Below are positions 12,263 to 24,967 of a stretch of 64,000 nt of DNA, one piece after another. Source of the stretch: Eimeria necatrix (taxonomy: Eukaryota; Apicomplexa; Conoidasida; Eucoccidiorida; Eimeriidae). Where the stretch lies: NCBI RefSeq assembly GCF_000499385.1, contig NW_013651687.1, forward strand, positions 1-64,000. Reading direction: 5' to 3'. A program made the position numbers and the translations under genes. The first letter of the stretch is position 1; every line of letters begins with the position of its first letter. The notes below the pieces were generated by a model. The model did not search any database and was not told the origin of the DNA. It saw only the letters and a list, made by a program, of their open reading frames with translations.

Positions 12263-15200
12263 TCACTCTGTGACAGGAGCATCGCTTGGAGGGGCTGCTT
12301 CTTGAGCCCAGGGCTCCTCAGATCTGCTCGTAACCGCTGCTTCCTCAGTGATATCGGCACCACCTTCCTCCTTTGTCTCCCTCTCTTCGGACTCTGTGTA
12401 GCTGGCGACAGGCGCGCTTTCAAGTGGTCCTGGTCCTTCAGCATCATGGGCCACATCGGGACCCACTTCATCCTTCTTCAGTGCCGTTGCAGCCCCCGAA
12501 TCTTCCCCCGCAGCTTCTGTATCGTTCGAAAATGCTAGCGGCTCCTCAGCACCACCAGAGTTGGGTTGCTGTTTTGCTTCAGCAGAGTTATCCGCAGATC
12601 CTGCATTGCTGCCTCGCTGTCCTGTCCAAATGGGGGCCCTGAAATCACGAGCGCAAAACATAAAAACGCTACACAGACGGCAATGCACCAGACACGCAGC
12701 TGCACTGCAACAGCTTCACTAAGCCACCATAAAAAGACGTCAACACGTACCCGGAACTGGAATGCGCCAACGGCGGGGTCGGACTTCGGCGAGGCTGCTC
12801 CTCGTCGGTAAGGTCTTCATTCAGCCGGCGTTTCGGCCTGCTCAGTCTCTGCGCATCTTGATAGTCACTTAGTCGTTTTGCTCTGAGGAAAGCGAAGTCG
12901 AAATGTACACACTGGACCACGACAATACTAACGCATCCTCCTGGACACCACTATCATGAAAGCTGTACAAAGGTGGTACTGGAACTCCACATACCTCTGC
13001 TCTAACCAACTATTCAACGCCTGCGGGTCCCTACAACGCGAGAGGTAATCTTGCATAAGTTTCATGCCTGCAAAAAAGCCGAAACGCAGGCAGCTCGCAA
13101 CAGCTGTCCTTAGGATCAAGCCTCAGACGCCTGCCAGCAACATGCCACGGGGTAAACTGTGTACGTGCGGCTTACATCTCGCCTTGAATTTCAGGTATGG
13201 TTTGTTGTTTTCATGAAGGAATTCCTGCTTGTTTAACGAAGGAAACATCCACTCTGGGACATTAATTACCGCTGTGAAGGCATATCGACAAATTTGCGGC
13301 GGCTCCCCATCTATGCCGAAGAGACGATCGTTTGCTGATGCCAAACACGCAAACACGCCAAATGCAACAGTAACCTTCAGCTGTACTTGGTTTAAGTTCG
13401 CGTTACTGTAAACAATCTAGATAGTACTGTTCACTAAAACGCACGGTAAGGAACTCACGTGGGCAACGTGCCGCGTCAATGTACGTGGGCGCATCTGGGA
13501 ACATGCATTCTAACTTGCGAATTAGGCGCTGTCTAAAGTACAGCATTACCCCCGCCTCACAGACCCGCGGCTGAGACGACTCGCCCATTGGATCATTCAG
13601 GAAACCCATGAGCGCGAAGCATCCAGAATCGTGATCGGCTGGAGTGAAGAGGTAGGATAACTCTGCCTGTTCCACCAATCACAGCATAATCAATTCGCAG
13701 GTAAATGACAACATGCATGAGCGCACGCTTGCTGAGAAAAAACACCCCTGGCAAATTAAAGCATCCCAACGACTGCTTTCATGCGACAACAAAATGCCGG
13801 GCTCAAATTACCGGTGCATAGAGTCGTTGTTTCAGAAACATATATAATGAAGGAGAAATGGGACTTCCGTCTGCCGCAAGTTCCCCGTCTGCGGACCGCT
13901 TCTCCCCTAGGGATGTCTGCGGGCGGGATATTGAAGCAATAAGACCGCCTGCTGCCTCTGCCTGCAACTCCGCCGCCTCTTGTTGTTCCTTGGTGACGTG
14001 AACTTCAGTAGCATTTTCCATCGCCTCAGGTAAAGACTTGATTTCTCGAGCCTTCCGCTGTTTCCCACCATAACTTAACGGCTGTGGAGAAAGCGGAACA
14101 TCCTGAACGTGGGTTGTTGCCGGTGCGTGCAAGTGAAGCCAAAATAAGTAAGTCGCCAGGCAATAATCTGGTGAATGCCTAGCTGTTGTCCACAGTGGAA
14201 AGTATGCAGGCAATGCCTTCTGGGTTTTCATCCGATCACCCTGAGTATCATCTGGGACACTGCTGGTATCCATCCCCGCTGCATCTGGTTGTTCTGTTTT
14301 TATGCTCTCTCCGGGACTCCCATCCTCTGCATGAGTAGCTCCTCCTTGCATTGGAGGGTTAAGGGGCTTCCCATCTTCGTCAACATCCAGCATATCCGGC
14401 CCTACTTGGGCATTAACAACAGTTGCCTCGTCAATGCGCGGTCGGCACGGGTCACGGACTGGCTGCAGAGGCTTTTCATCGCTGGCAGCACCTAAACCAT
14501 CAGTGGTCAATCCGTTCGGAACTGTGTGCTCGTCCACGGGCTTCGCCTCCGAGCTAGAAGCCCCAGTAGTTGAGCTCGCGTGGTCCGGCTGACTGACTTG
14601 GGGCACTCCCTCTGCTTCGCTGCCCCTTCCAGGGGAGGAAGCGTTACATCTGACCTGCCTCGGGATATAAACATCCGGGGCTGAAGACATGTACAGCATG
14701 CTATCTCGAGGATCCAGAACTAGAGAATCCAGATCGTCCCGTAAATCCCAGAATACCATGCGAGATCCCGGCATTGTGCCAAGCACGTTTATTTGCTCCG
14801 CTAACAGGGAAGGCGTCGTAAAAGGAGTATACCTGCACTCACATAAGACAACACGCGAGTGGTCTGTCACCACTTCCATGAAATCCTCCCCCATACAGCT
14901 GAACATGAGCGCTCTGCTTTGACGGAAAGCATCGAAGGCTTCAAAGACTGCAACTAACTGGCAGCACTTGAGTGCAGAACTGATTATGAGCTGTATATTT
15001 GGGCTGACGTCATCAACAAGCGCTGATGATGGCGGTGGTCCGCCATGTTATTCGGGTCTCTGTTAATCAGCTCCTTGTTCGGTAAACGCCACATGCACAT
15101 CTGCACGCACAGCAAAATGACACAGGAGTTCACATGCAGCAAAACCAGCCTACCGCTATCGTCCGTGGGTGTTTCCTAAACCGCAAAACAAAGCAAATGC

Positions 15201-18200
15201 TATAAGCGAAGGCATACGGGTGCTGCAATCTCCCGAGCATCGCAGTGCCCCATCAGCTCCAGCGACAGCATGCCTATGCCAATAGTTCCCTGAGTTCTGG
15301 ACATTATGGCGCAGCTCGAGGCTATGCGGCCGTACGCCATCTTGAAGCCGCAACCGTATTCGTATCCTTCTGCAATCGCCCGCACCGCAGAAAGTTGCAA
15401 ATCCTATGAATGTGTTTGTGCTCTGATATGCGAGAGCCACAGTGCAACCAGTGTACTGCAGGCAAATGTACTGCTGCCCGGAAGAGGGTTAAAAGAACAG
15501 ATATGACGCACTTCTGCGGCGTTCGCCTGGCTCAAAGCTGCCGTAAAGGCGCAATAGCTTGTTCATTGCCGGATAGTCAAGGCCCTGCCCGTCATCTTGA
15601 ACGGAAAGCATGGGATCTTTGTCTGGAGTCTCCTCGAATTTGATCCAGACATTGCGGCATCCTACAGACGGATGCATGGCGTTATCTACGAGCTGCGCTA
15701 TTGCACCAAAGAGCCACCTTTGCTGGCTGCAGAGCGCCCAAAGAATGCCCGGAGTGTGCGTGTCGCGTTGGTACCATGATGGCGTCAGCCGCATTGAGTT
15801 TATCCCATGACTCATTAAATGAGAGTGCAGAGACTCCCCACCAACGGGACAAGAAACCGCAGACGGACCCCCTTGGGACATGAGCCTGTACGGGTCATCT
15901 CCCGTGAGAGATAAGACCCATGCATCCCCAAGCACCTGAGCATGCGGACAAATTCAGATCCATTAAAGCGTTACCATCCGCCTTGTTGGTGAAGTCCTTA
16001 TCCTCTCCACCTAAAAACTGACCAGATAACGCGAGGAAAACAGCGACACGCACCTGATGACGTCGGAAACCACCGTGGATAAAGAGACACGGAACAGGCG
16101 GGCGGGTTGGCCGGGCAATGGGATTGTGCGTTTCAAAGAAGCAAGCCACATGGCGCTGTCGTGCGCCAAATGGCTCCCCAACATAATCCGCAGGGTACCG
16201 GGGCTTTACAGTGTACCATTGCTTCTTGGAGAAGAAATAAACGCTAATCTGATCTGTCTCTGTCGCGCGGGCACGGCCTCCCTCCATCACAGTCGTTACC
16301 CCACTGGTTATAAGCATGAGTCGCTCAATTGTCCGAGGCTCCGCCCTCTGCGAATCAACAAAACAAACTGCCCAATCGCTCAAATCCAAAAATTACACTT
16401 GTCGTAAGCGTATCCTACAAAGGCATATTCAGTTTCTCAGCAAGGGAATGTGGGACAATAAATCGAGATAAGAATACTGACAGGTTCCTGGTAACGCTGG
16501 GTAATGAAGATAGCTGCGTAGTGGGAGCGTGGCCCTATCTTTCCCTCGTAGACCTCCTGCTGCCACTCCCCTACAACGACAGGTCCAGAGTGCGCCTCAT
16601 TCACTATATCCTTAATCTTGAAATGCCAGAAGTCTTCCAGCAGCACCCGCTCCCTGCATGACACTCTTCCGTTGGCACCGTGTGTCTCCCCGCCGAACAA
16701 GCTCAAATGAAGATCTTCTGACCATATCATGGAGAAACCATACCGAGGAGGCGGTCTCGTGCCTCCCACGCGAACTTCTGTCCACGTGTTGCTTGGTAGA
16801 TGCAGAGCCCACATATCGTCCAAGCAGTGGAAAGAAACGTTTGGGTTCCTGCAAGCAAAACTAGGCTACACCAAACTTCAATTTCCAGTATGTAGACTAT
16901 GACTACATTTAGCGTCTCTATACCCTGTAAGGCTTTTGGCTGCGCCGCCTTACTTCCCATACTTACCCCGTACGCCCACCAAAGACGAACAGGAACTCCG
17001 ACAAATTGTCAGAGCTGCTGTCCCTCCAGTTTCCTGTCTCCGTCTTTGCGGGGAACACTGAGGCCGCGTGTTGATCGCGAGGTGCTGGAGGTAGCCCAGC
17101 AGGATGCTTCTTCACCCATCTACGCAGATGCGGACGCACACTCGTAAGACTTGGACAGTTGCTAATTCACTTCTGCATGCTACTAATAACCGGACAAGGT
17201 TCTACAAGTTTGTCAACTGCACGGAAGGAGCAACAAGGAGGGTGACAAGGCTTCCGGCGACTTGCGGCTACGGCGTAAAGCCCGCTTCTATTTCTCCTCC
17301 TAACTTGGTCTGCACATGTATTAGTCTCACCTTTTAAAGTCAAGCTCTAGTATGTAAACATCGTTACAGAAAAGATTGCCCGAGAGGCCCCCAAAGAGAA
17401 TAACCCCAGGGCTATGCTGCAAGGTGAGGCCGTTTGTGCTGTGACCGTCTCTTTCAGACGGATACTCGCCACAAAAAACGAATATGCGAGAAGAGAAGAA
17501 ATTCAGGTTAATGACACAGGCACTGCGAAAGCTAACGCCTTCTCCCCTTTCGTTTGTTCCCCCAAAGAATATTGCCTTGTTGCTGAACGATATTAACGTA
17601 TGCCCGAACACCGGAACTGGGGTCAGCGGGCGTCTAACTGGCAACCACCGAACTTTCTCAAACACTGCAGCAACAACAGGAAAAAAATGCAAGCTGATAC
17701 TACGCAAACACAATATGCTTATTCCGTAGATCCTACCCTTGCTTCTGTCGCTCCCGGTGCTCTTGTCACTGCTACAGCTGTAAATGATACTGCTTGCTCA
17801 CGCTACAGCTACTTACCATCTTTCGTACTCTGTGGTGGCATCCGCCTGGAGTCAAGGTTGCGTCTAATCACCCTTAGAATTGCATCTCTACTTGTGAGCC
17901 CTGTGCCCGCAGCACCACCGTCAAAGGCACCACTAGCAGCATGCTGCTGATCCTGTGGGACCGCCGTCGCAGAGCGAACGCTTCCCGCTGCAACGCCGTG
18001 AGGAGTTGTGCTGCTGGCGCTCCCTGACAAGTAGGAGCAAGACACAGACAGCAACACGCAAGGCGCAATGACGAAAGAAGCAGAAAAACAACCCCCAATC
18101 ACTTCAGATGAAAAATAAAAAACGTGTCTGCATCCAATTGTAGACCAACTGCTACTCACGCAAACAGCAGAAGCAACAGACCCAGCCATGCGAACATCTC

Positions 18201-19179
18201 ATGTCTGCCCACCTGAGGGCTGAGCACTGTGTGCTGGCTGCTGGTTTGTAGTTTTGCTCAGCCCAAAAGCCTTCTCTATTCTCGCCAGGCCGCCCGCATC
18301 AGGTACACCAAGTCTCCCTGGTTCATTCTCGAGCTTTCTGACGATCGTGTGCAGCACATCGTGACCAACTACAGCCCCGATGAAACTGTACACCTTCGAG
18401 TGGGGAAGATCGTGGTTAAGGAAATCTGTGACTATTCCACGAATGGAGTTCCGCTGATCTGGAGTTGTTACACTATCACTCGCTAGCGCCTCGAGCAAGT
18501 TGAATAAAGTCGGCCGCTGACCGCCTGAACTCGGCTGACTGGGCGTGGTCCCCACGCCTTGTGCAGCTGTCACATTACTGGGTGCTGGGTGGGCCCGTGA
18601 AGACGCCCCGCCAGCCAATGCGCCCGACGTGACGTCCCCTACATTCCCAGCACCAGTTGTCACTGACTGGTGACCTGGTGCCTGACCTGCGGCTACGCTT
18701 GGGGCAGAAGCACCAGTTGAAGCTGCTGGAGCATGCTGCCGCCCTGACGCTGCATCCCCCGGTCCAGCAGCCGGCTCGTCCTCATCCATGGTCACAAACG
18801 AAGCATTGAGTTCGTCCTCCCACGCAAGCAGACGCTTTTTAAGGAGCTCCATAGCTAGGATTGAAGAGGCCGCTAGAGAAATTGGGACGGACACGGCCAC
18901 CACTCGGCGGCTCGGGCACCCTGCATACGACGCATGGTACAAGGTGACTCCTTCTGCCCCCTTCGGCGAAAACATAGAGCATTGGCGCTGCACCGCCGTC
19001 ATGTCTACTGCTTCCGTCGGTGAACACAGAATAAAGTGATGGGCTGTGCCATCAGTTATCAGACGGCTTTGTGAGAGGAGATGCATGCTGCGCTTCGGAA
19101 AAGGTACAGTGCCTCCCTGAGTCCCAAAATGGGTCGCCATGCCCACCAACGGCGGATCCTGCAGCGGTGGGGCGCTCAT
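12263..19179 (-). CDS. MORC: MORC-family GHKL ATPase with N-terminal Kelch propeller
   Basis: MORC ATPases compact and silence chromatin; in Toxoplasma, MORC with HDAC3 represses sexual-stage genes. Exons whose phases I could verify, 5' to 3': 19179-18213, 18023-17817, 17664-17331, 17119-16967, 16848 to about 16475, about 16385-16054, 15935-15512, 15369-15218. Further exons lie at about 14910-13805, 13678-13410, 13350-13150, 13090-12930, 12900-12750 and 12640-12263. Kelch blades show IFFGGTNERGEG, VILFGGLSGN, PPAPRDQHAASVF, FLFVFGGRTG, DDMWALHLPSNTW and FIHGGFRRHQ. The GHKL core shows AIAQLVDNAMHP, VQDDGQGLD and YGCGFKMAYG, then MLSLELMG. The S5 part (from 14906) carries a long low-complexity insertion (residues D/G/P/S/E-rich), then AGVMLYFRQRLIRKLE, INVPEWM, KPYLKFK and the DPQALNSWLEQR helix. 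The tail is very acidic. The first exon (A/G/S/T-rich with a C-terminal helical segment near LNHDLPHSKVYSFIGAVVG) joins in phase but has no family match, so the true N-terminus is less certain. The small exon linking 15218 to 14910 is unresolved. Confidence 0.85.
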
Positions 19180-21929
19180 CTCCGTTGCTGCCAGTGGTAG
19201 CTTTGGCTGTTTACTTGTAGTAATGAGCGCTGAGGAGCCGACCCCGCATGGAGTACTCTACGATGGAGGCCCGAAGCTAAGAAACAGCGTCAAGAGTAAA
19301 CAAAACGGATGCGTCAATTAAAGCAAAAGCGAGAAGGAAGCAGCAGGCCGGAGGATGAAGGTAGAGCTGCTGAGGACTTTGCGGAGACCAGCAGAGGAAA
19401 AGGTCATGGGAGAGCACATGAAGCCGGCATGGTGGCACGAGGTGCTCCCCATGCAGCCAGAAACAGCTCAAGCGAAGCTACACACGGCCGCTCTTCTGGA
19501 AGGTCCCATGAATCACTTCTCGTCAATCGTGGCACAGACCCCAAAGTCACCTGGCTCTGGTGGCGCCCCCGAGCAAATCGTCAGATACACTCTGACTTGA
19601 GACTAATGGGAAATATAGCCAGCTGATGCGGCCTTTACAGACGGATCGCCCCTAAAGTCGAAGGAGGGCGCTTGGGGCCGAAATTGCGTACAGGTACAGA
19701 GGGCCGCAGCCAGTGCGAGGGGGGCTGCTAAATTGACAGGAAGCAGCTTTCAGCTCGTGAGATGGCAATGCTGCTGAAATTTATCGGAACAAACAAAAAT
19801 GCACGGACGGCGTGGGGTTGGCAGACGTTGGATGCAACAGTGCATGAGCCTCCCAACTATGTGCATGCTGCCAGTTGCGCTGCGGTGTCTCGCCAGCCGG
19901 GTAGAAAGGTGCAATGGTCCTCCATCATATTTGGCGTTGGCACGTCTTTATAGCGTAGCAAAGTACAAACGATTGAGAGTAAATCCTGTGGCCGACAGAG
20001 GCGAGGGGAAGCGAAGTAACAGAGCAAGCTGGTTGCCAGCGGGCCGTTGCTGAACGTAATTGCCTTTCTAGTGGCAAGCGTCCCGCTCCAAGAGCAAAAA
20101 AGGCAGAGTGGAAAGGGTAAGAAAAAACGGCAAACCACAACTTGCATGTACGGGACGATGGGCCATTACGTTGCCACTGGCGGGCGCACGGCCAGCGGCG
20201 AGGGGAGGGAGGGCAGAGGGGAGGGCGGGGGAGAGGGGGACTTAAGCGAGGCATCACTACCAGCCTGTTCTTGTGGGATCGAAGTAGCTAAAACCTTACA
20301 GTACATACTCTCCTAGCTTACCTAGCGGAAGAAAGCGGGGAAAAGACGTAGCTCTGAAGTGCAAACTTCCCCGTCGCAGACAACATGGATCGCTGAAGTG
20401 GAGTAAGGCCAGTTTACGTTTAGTTCGCCATCAATTCACGAGCAATTCAGCTAGTATGAATTCGTTAGCTACTCATCTTAGTAATATCTGAAATATGTCA
20501 TTGGGGAGGCAGCTTCTTCTAGTAATCGACCACGCTGTTCCTACGATGCTCAACGCCAGAGCTCGTCCCCGCTCGCAGAATCGATTCAAATTGAACTAAT
20601 ACCAAGTCAACTTTAGAAGACTCCAGCCCCAAACGTTCTTCTTTTAAATGGTCTGACGCGCTAGTAACCAACTGAGCACGTGCTTTACAAAGTGGATGTT
20701 TGCCAGTGGCGAGCCGTATGGTGTGCGGTGGACTCAAAGAACATACCATCCTCCTAGAGTGTACAAGACCTGCATTTCAAGTTTTCATGGTTCTAATAGG
20801 GGCATGTGCGTTGACACTACAGCTTAGAAGCCGTGGAACCAGTCCGTCAAGCCTTTGTTCTTTCCATCTGAAGTATATCCGGAGCTTTTCATGAAAGTGT
20901 GAGCCCAAAAAAAGTGAACCATTACTTGGGTCAGGCTAGTGCGCCTCTTATGTGACAAAAGGGATGGAGGGGGTCACTACAGGCCCGAATAAAGTCAGGC
21001 TTCTCCAAAAACAGACCGTATATCCATCTCCATTTGGTTAAGCCCAGAAGTTACACCAGCGTAAATCCATGTGAGCATCTTCAGGACAAATGCTTAGTTC
21101 AGCAAGGCATACTTCTTGCTCGTCTGTCCCTGCCATCCTAGATACTCCGTGGGTGCAAGCCGTCCCTGGTGCAAGTGGGAAGTAGCTGGGGTTTTTAACC
21201 GCAGGGCAAACGTGCTCTCACTAACTGTTGAACACTTCTCCCGTTATAAAGGCATCCGCGACTGCACTACTCGCAATAGCAAGGCCACCTAACGCGACAC
21301 GGAGCAGCAGCACGCTTGCAGCCTGGCCTTGTGAGGTCAGTCGCAGCGATGCCACGAACGAATCTAAATGGATGACTGGCACGCGTGTGACGCCCATTAC
21401 CACTATACGGTTCACTTCCCTTGCGCGAAGGGACACACACAGCACGGCGATAGAACGTAAATGAGTTGGTAAGAGGCGCTCAACCATAGGAATGAGCGTT
21501 CGCTCTATGCATATGCATGTTGCTCAGCGGGAGATGATGAATGTCAGTTCTTAACACTTTTCCCCAGCCACGTTCAAGTAGCTAGCAGAACGGCGAAACA
21601 CAGCGGGCAGGAAAGTATCTTCGCGAAACTGTTAGTAGAGTCAACCAGCACCTCCTAGCTGTGCAGCCCTACTCCCTATTCAACTACTGTGATACTGACA
21701 ATATACTGCCCTAAATAACAACGCAACCTTCGGAGGCTATGCCGTATTCTGAGTGAGGTTTGATGCATCACGCGCCGCAACAGCGAAGCTATGATATGCC
21801 ACGATCGGCTCAGTCTTCTCAATCTGACCCCAGCACTGCCCGGAGAGCAATGCACCCCCACTGGCAGCTGGGAAAAGAACCCAGCTGCAACCAGCACAGG
21901 CGCTGGGCGCCGAAGAGAATCATACAGAC
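19180..21929. other. Intergenic stretch between MORC 5' end and RPS3A 3' end
   Basis: No gene I can name. Plus-strand frames at 19139-19626 read openly for up to 105 codons and could be a divergent gene, but show no domain. A minus-strand frame at 21221-21487 (88 codons) has a hydrophobic C-terminal half and is unsupported otherwise. A G-rich purine run sits at about 20196-20240. Confidence 0.4.
20196..20240 (+). other. G-rich polypurine tract, quadruplex-capable
   Basis: The plus strand carries at least six runs of three or more G separated by one to four bases (GGGG-A-GGG-A-GGG and so on up to GGGGGA at about 20239). This satisfies the simple G3+N1-7 rule for an intramolecular G-quadruplex. 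It lies about 1 kb upstream of the MORC start. Confidence 0.6.
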
Positions 21930-23258
21930 TTAGGCCTTGACCTCGGCGCTTAGGGTATTCTGTGCGGCAGCCGATTCCGTGGCAACCTTCTTACCCACGT
22001 CTTCACTTGTCTCACCATGAAGTTCCATGAGCTTGGTAACTGAACAAACAGCACAACGCACATCGCCGAATCGGAATATCTAGCTTATGTTTGGGCAAGT
22101 GAAATGATCTAATCTGCTTGTAACATATCAACAGTGGATAAGCTCACGATCGAACTTAGGCTTCTTGATGACCTTCACTTTGCGTATGAGGACGTTCTGA
22201 AGGGGGAAGATACTTCGGCAGGCGGCTTCGATGCTCTTGCCGATCGACTCAGGGATAAACTTTTTAACCAGATCTCGAAGCTGGCATTTGGAAGCCTCCG
22301 CAGCCATTATGCTCACCATCTTCTTGCGGATTGCACGGATTTGAGAAGATCTCGCATAGCACGTGCTCTTGATTTGATTGGGTCTGTCAATGCGTGCACA
22401 GAGTCGCAGCCGGGAATGCAAAACTAACATTACAAAAGCCCTTGGTAACATCACAGAGGCCTTCAATATTGCCGTCAAGGCGTGTATCAGATAAGTGACC
22501 TTCCTGCTACTCACCGGCGTTCGGTGAAGGCAATGCAAAACATGCGGAGTGTGTACCCATCAACTGTTTGAACATCTACGAAAGCTTCGATGAGCGAATG
22601 CCATTTGCGTATGAGAGAGCACAGCTTATCCCTCGTAATATTCATGCCGTGGAAGTCTGTCAGGCAGTTTCGTCCCTGGATCTCTTCGCACTGTAGCTTG
22701 ATCTTTCTGAAACCTTGATCTTCATCGAGATTTAGGTCTGCAAGGTTCACTTCGTACACGCGTCCGCGAAGAGAATCCACAGCCAACTCTGCAGGCAGGT
22801 ACCCGTCAAAACATCGAAAAAAAGTATGAAATAATGGAACAGCATGCCCTGACGGCGTGACCACCGGAGCGCAGGTGACTTGCGGAAAGATCGAAACGGT
22901 GCAGCGGCATCTGATGAGCTGATGAAGACACGGGGGGCATGCTTGCAAGTATTAGGCAATGTTCACACACAAAGAGTTAAGCAACTTAACAAAAAGCCTA
23001 AACTCGGACACATGGAAGTCTTAGAAAAGCCCTATTGGCGCATGAGTTGTGATCCTAGCTGAGCACTGCATAGCAACAACTTGTGTGGCGCGTACTGGTC
23101 CCAGCAGATTTCGTTACAAGAGTCTTGCCGAAACTGCGCTGCTGAAAGAGAGATGGAGCCTTCAGATCATACCACTCCTTCTTGAGGAAAGGGTCCCCAA
23201 TTTTCTTCTTCCCTCCCTTCTTGCCCTTGCTCATGCGCTTGTTCTTGCCGATTGCCAT
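21930..23258 (-). CDS. RPS3A: 40S ribosomal protein eS1 (S3a)
   Basis: eS1 is a small-subunit protein on the platform near the mRNA exit channel. The exons are complement(join(21930..22039, 22148..22383, 22515..22788, 23096..23258)), 783 nt, 260 residues, the family's normal length, with every junction phase consistent. The protein starts [19 protein letters not shown] (basic N-terminus), then [111 protein letters not shown] and LMELHGE. Downstream methionines would remove the basic tail, and the open frame upstream of this ATG (MFALSSAK) is not family-like, so 23258 is the start. It is one of the clearest genes in the window. Confidence 0.97.
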
Positions 23259-24785
23259 TTTCGCTGAGCTTAAGGCGAACAAATTCAGGGGGACGCGCTA
23301 GAAACCCGTTTTAAACAAGTATACTTGTTAAGCCATCGCCTTATGTCCCTTCCAGCCCCGCAGCACTCGTGGGGTGTCGCACCAGCGCAGCCAATGACGT
23401 TGTGCATGCATGCCCCACGGGCTTGGTGCAACCGTCACTGAAAACTTGAGGTATATGACTCAACTACAGTGAGTTCGCAAAATTATTACATGCGGCTCAT
23501 AGAATAATCTTGCGTATGATGCTTTTATATAAAGCGTTGGGCCGCTACACAAAAACTCGTGTTGTTGCAGTCTTACACGCCTACTGAGGGTATGCATGCG
23601 ATGGCCTAGCCCTGCGGTTATGGTTTCCACAGCTTCTTCAATTATCTAGTTTAGTTTCATGTTGTTGACCTGGACTAGACTTCTAGCCATGGCTGATGGT
23701 GTGGCGTGTTGCTCCTCCAACTGGGTGCCGAATTACCTCTGAAGAAGTAATCCCTGACACTCGCTGCATTATTTGGTGGGAAGGCAGCCTGTGTGCTGCC
23801 ATAGGTAACAAAAAAATATTCGGAATATTTTCTGTTCTCCGCAGCGTGCTGCTGAGGCTATCATGTAAAGCACCACTCAGTCGGTTTCTTTGGTCAGGTA
23901 GTGAGCTTTGCTAGGAAAATCGCATTCAATATAATACCAGCATGTAGCCAGAAACTTCTCTCTTTGTCGTTTCATAGGAGTTTCACGCACTGCGAAGGCT
24001 ACAGGATACACCTCCTAACAAGCTCTCATTAAGAGCAGTTCAACAATTCGAAACCTCCCCATAGCCGCGATGCTAGTTCGCTTGACTTTCTTACCAGCTC
24101 ACAACAGCTCAACATCAGTTATTTGCAAGGCGCACACAATCAGGTGGTGGATGCACTGCCCTGCCCGCCCCAATATCCGATTCCGCCTTCACTAGTTGAG
24201 CGCCCCGGGAGTTCCACCACTTCCTGCTCTCGCAACCCTGGTAATCGCCGCGTTGGCTTTTGCTGCTGAGTGGTGCCGAAAACCTTATGACACCCAGAGG
24301 CTACTGGTTGGCCACCAAGCGCTTGCATGCATGCGCACGAGAGCGTTACGCACGTTGGCTGCTACAGCTTCGCACTATTCCTTACACTGCAGCTCGACAA
24401 AATCACGATTGCCCTCCAGCAGCTGTTTTGCACGCGCCCTCTCAAGTCGTACCTCTCTCTCCACCGTAATATCTGCAAGCATGGACTCCCGCTTAGTCAA
24501 AACCTCTTGCATTCCTAGAAATGCACCTCACTGCGGTGCAATTAACTAGAGAAGCCCTTGAATGCGAGTCACGCAAGAGCCCGCTCAGTTTTTGCACTAA
24601 ATTGCGCTGTCGGCGTCTTTTGTACTGAGGGTGCATGGCGGATTTGTGGCCTGTAGTTTACCGTATTGCGTGCTTGTGCACTTTAAGGCCATATAGATCA
24701 CGTGACACCGAGGCTGCAAGGGCGCCAAAATACTTTCTTCTCCTCACGCGCAGGTAGTACTACTCCTGGCCATGAGTGCACACCT
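23259..24785. other. Gene-poor stretch upstream of RPS3A
   Basis: The first few hundred bases should hold the RPS3A promoter. I see no other recognisable gene. A minus-strand ORF at 24375-24512 encodes 45 residues that are strongly charged and helix-prone (rich in E, R, K, L, A). It has no match I recognise and lies just upstream of the decayed retroelement on the opposite strand. Confidence 0.45.
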
Positions 24786-24949
24786 ATACTATGGGTTAGG
24801 TTGAACGTTGTGCTCTCTGTTGAGCTTTTAAAGCTCCCACACAGAAGGCCGCCGAAGTTTTCCAACCTATGCTATGGAGTACATGGGCCTTGTGCTGCCT
24901 GTTGAGCTATCCAACTTCCCCCACAGAGGGCCGCCGAAGTTCTCCAGCC
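24786..24949. repeat. 82-bp imperfect tandem duplication
   Basis: Positions 24786-24867 and 24868-24949 align over 82 bp. Both begin TAT(A/G)CTATGG, share TGTGCT-CTGTTGAGCT and end with GGCCGCCGAAGTTTTCCA-CC variants. Both copies can be read in one plus-strand frame as closely similar peptides (P-H-R-x-P-P-K-F-S). The duplication abuts the 5' edge of the integrase remnant. Confidence 0.7.
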
Positions 24950-24967
24950 GGTACTTATTCTCACTGG

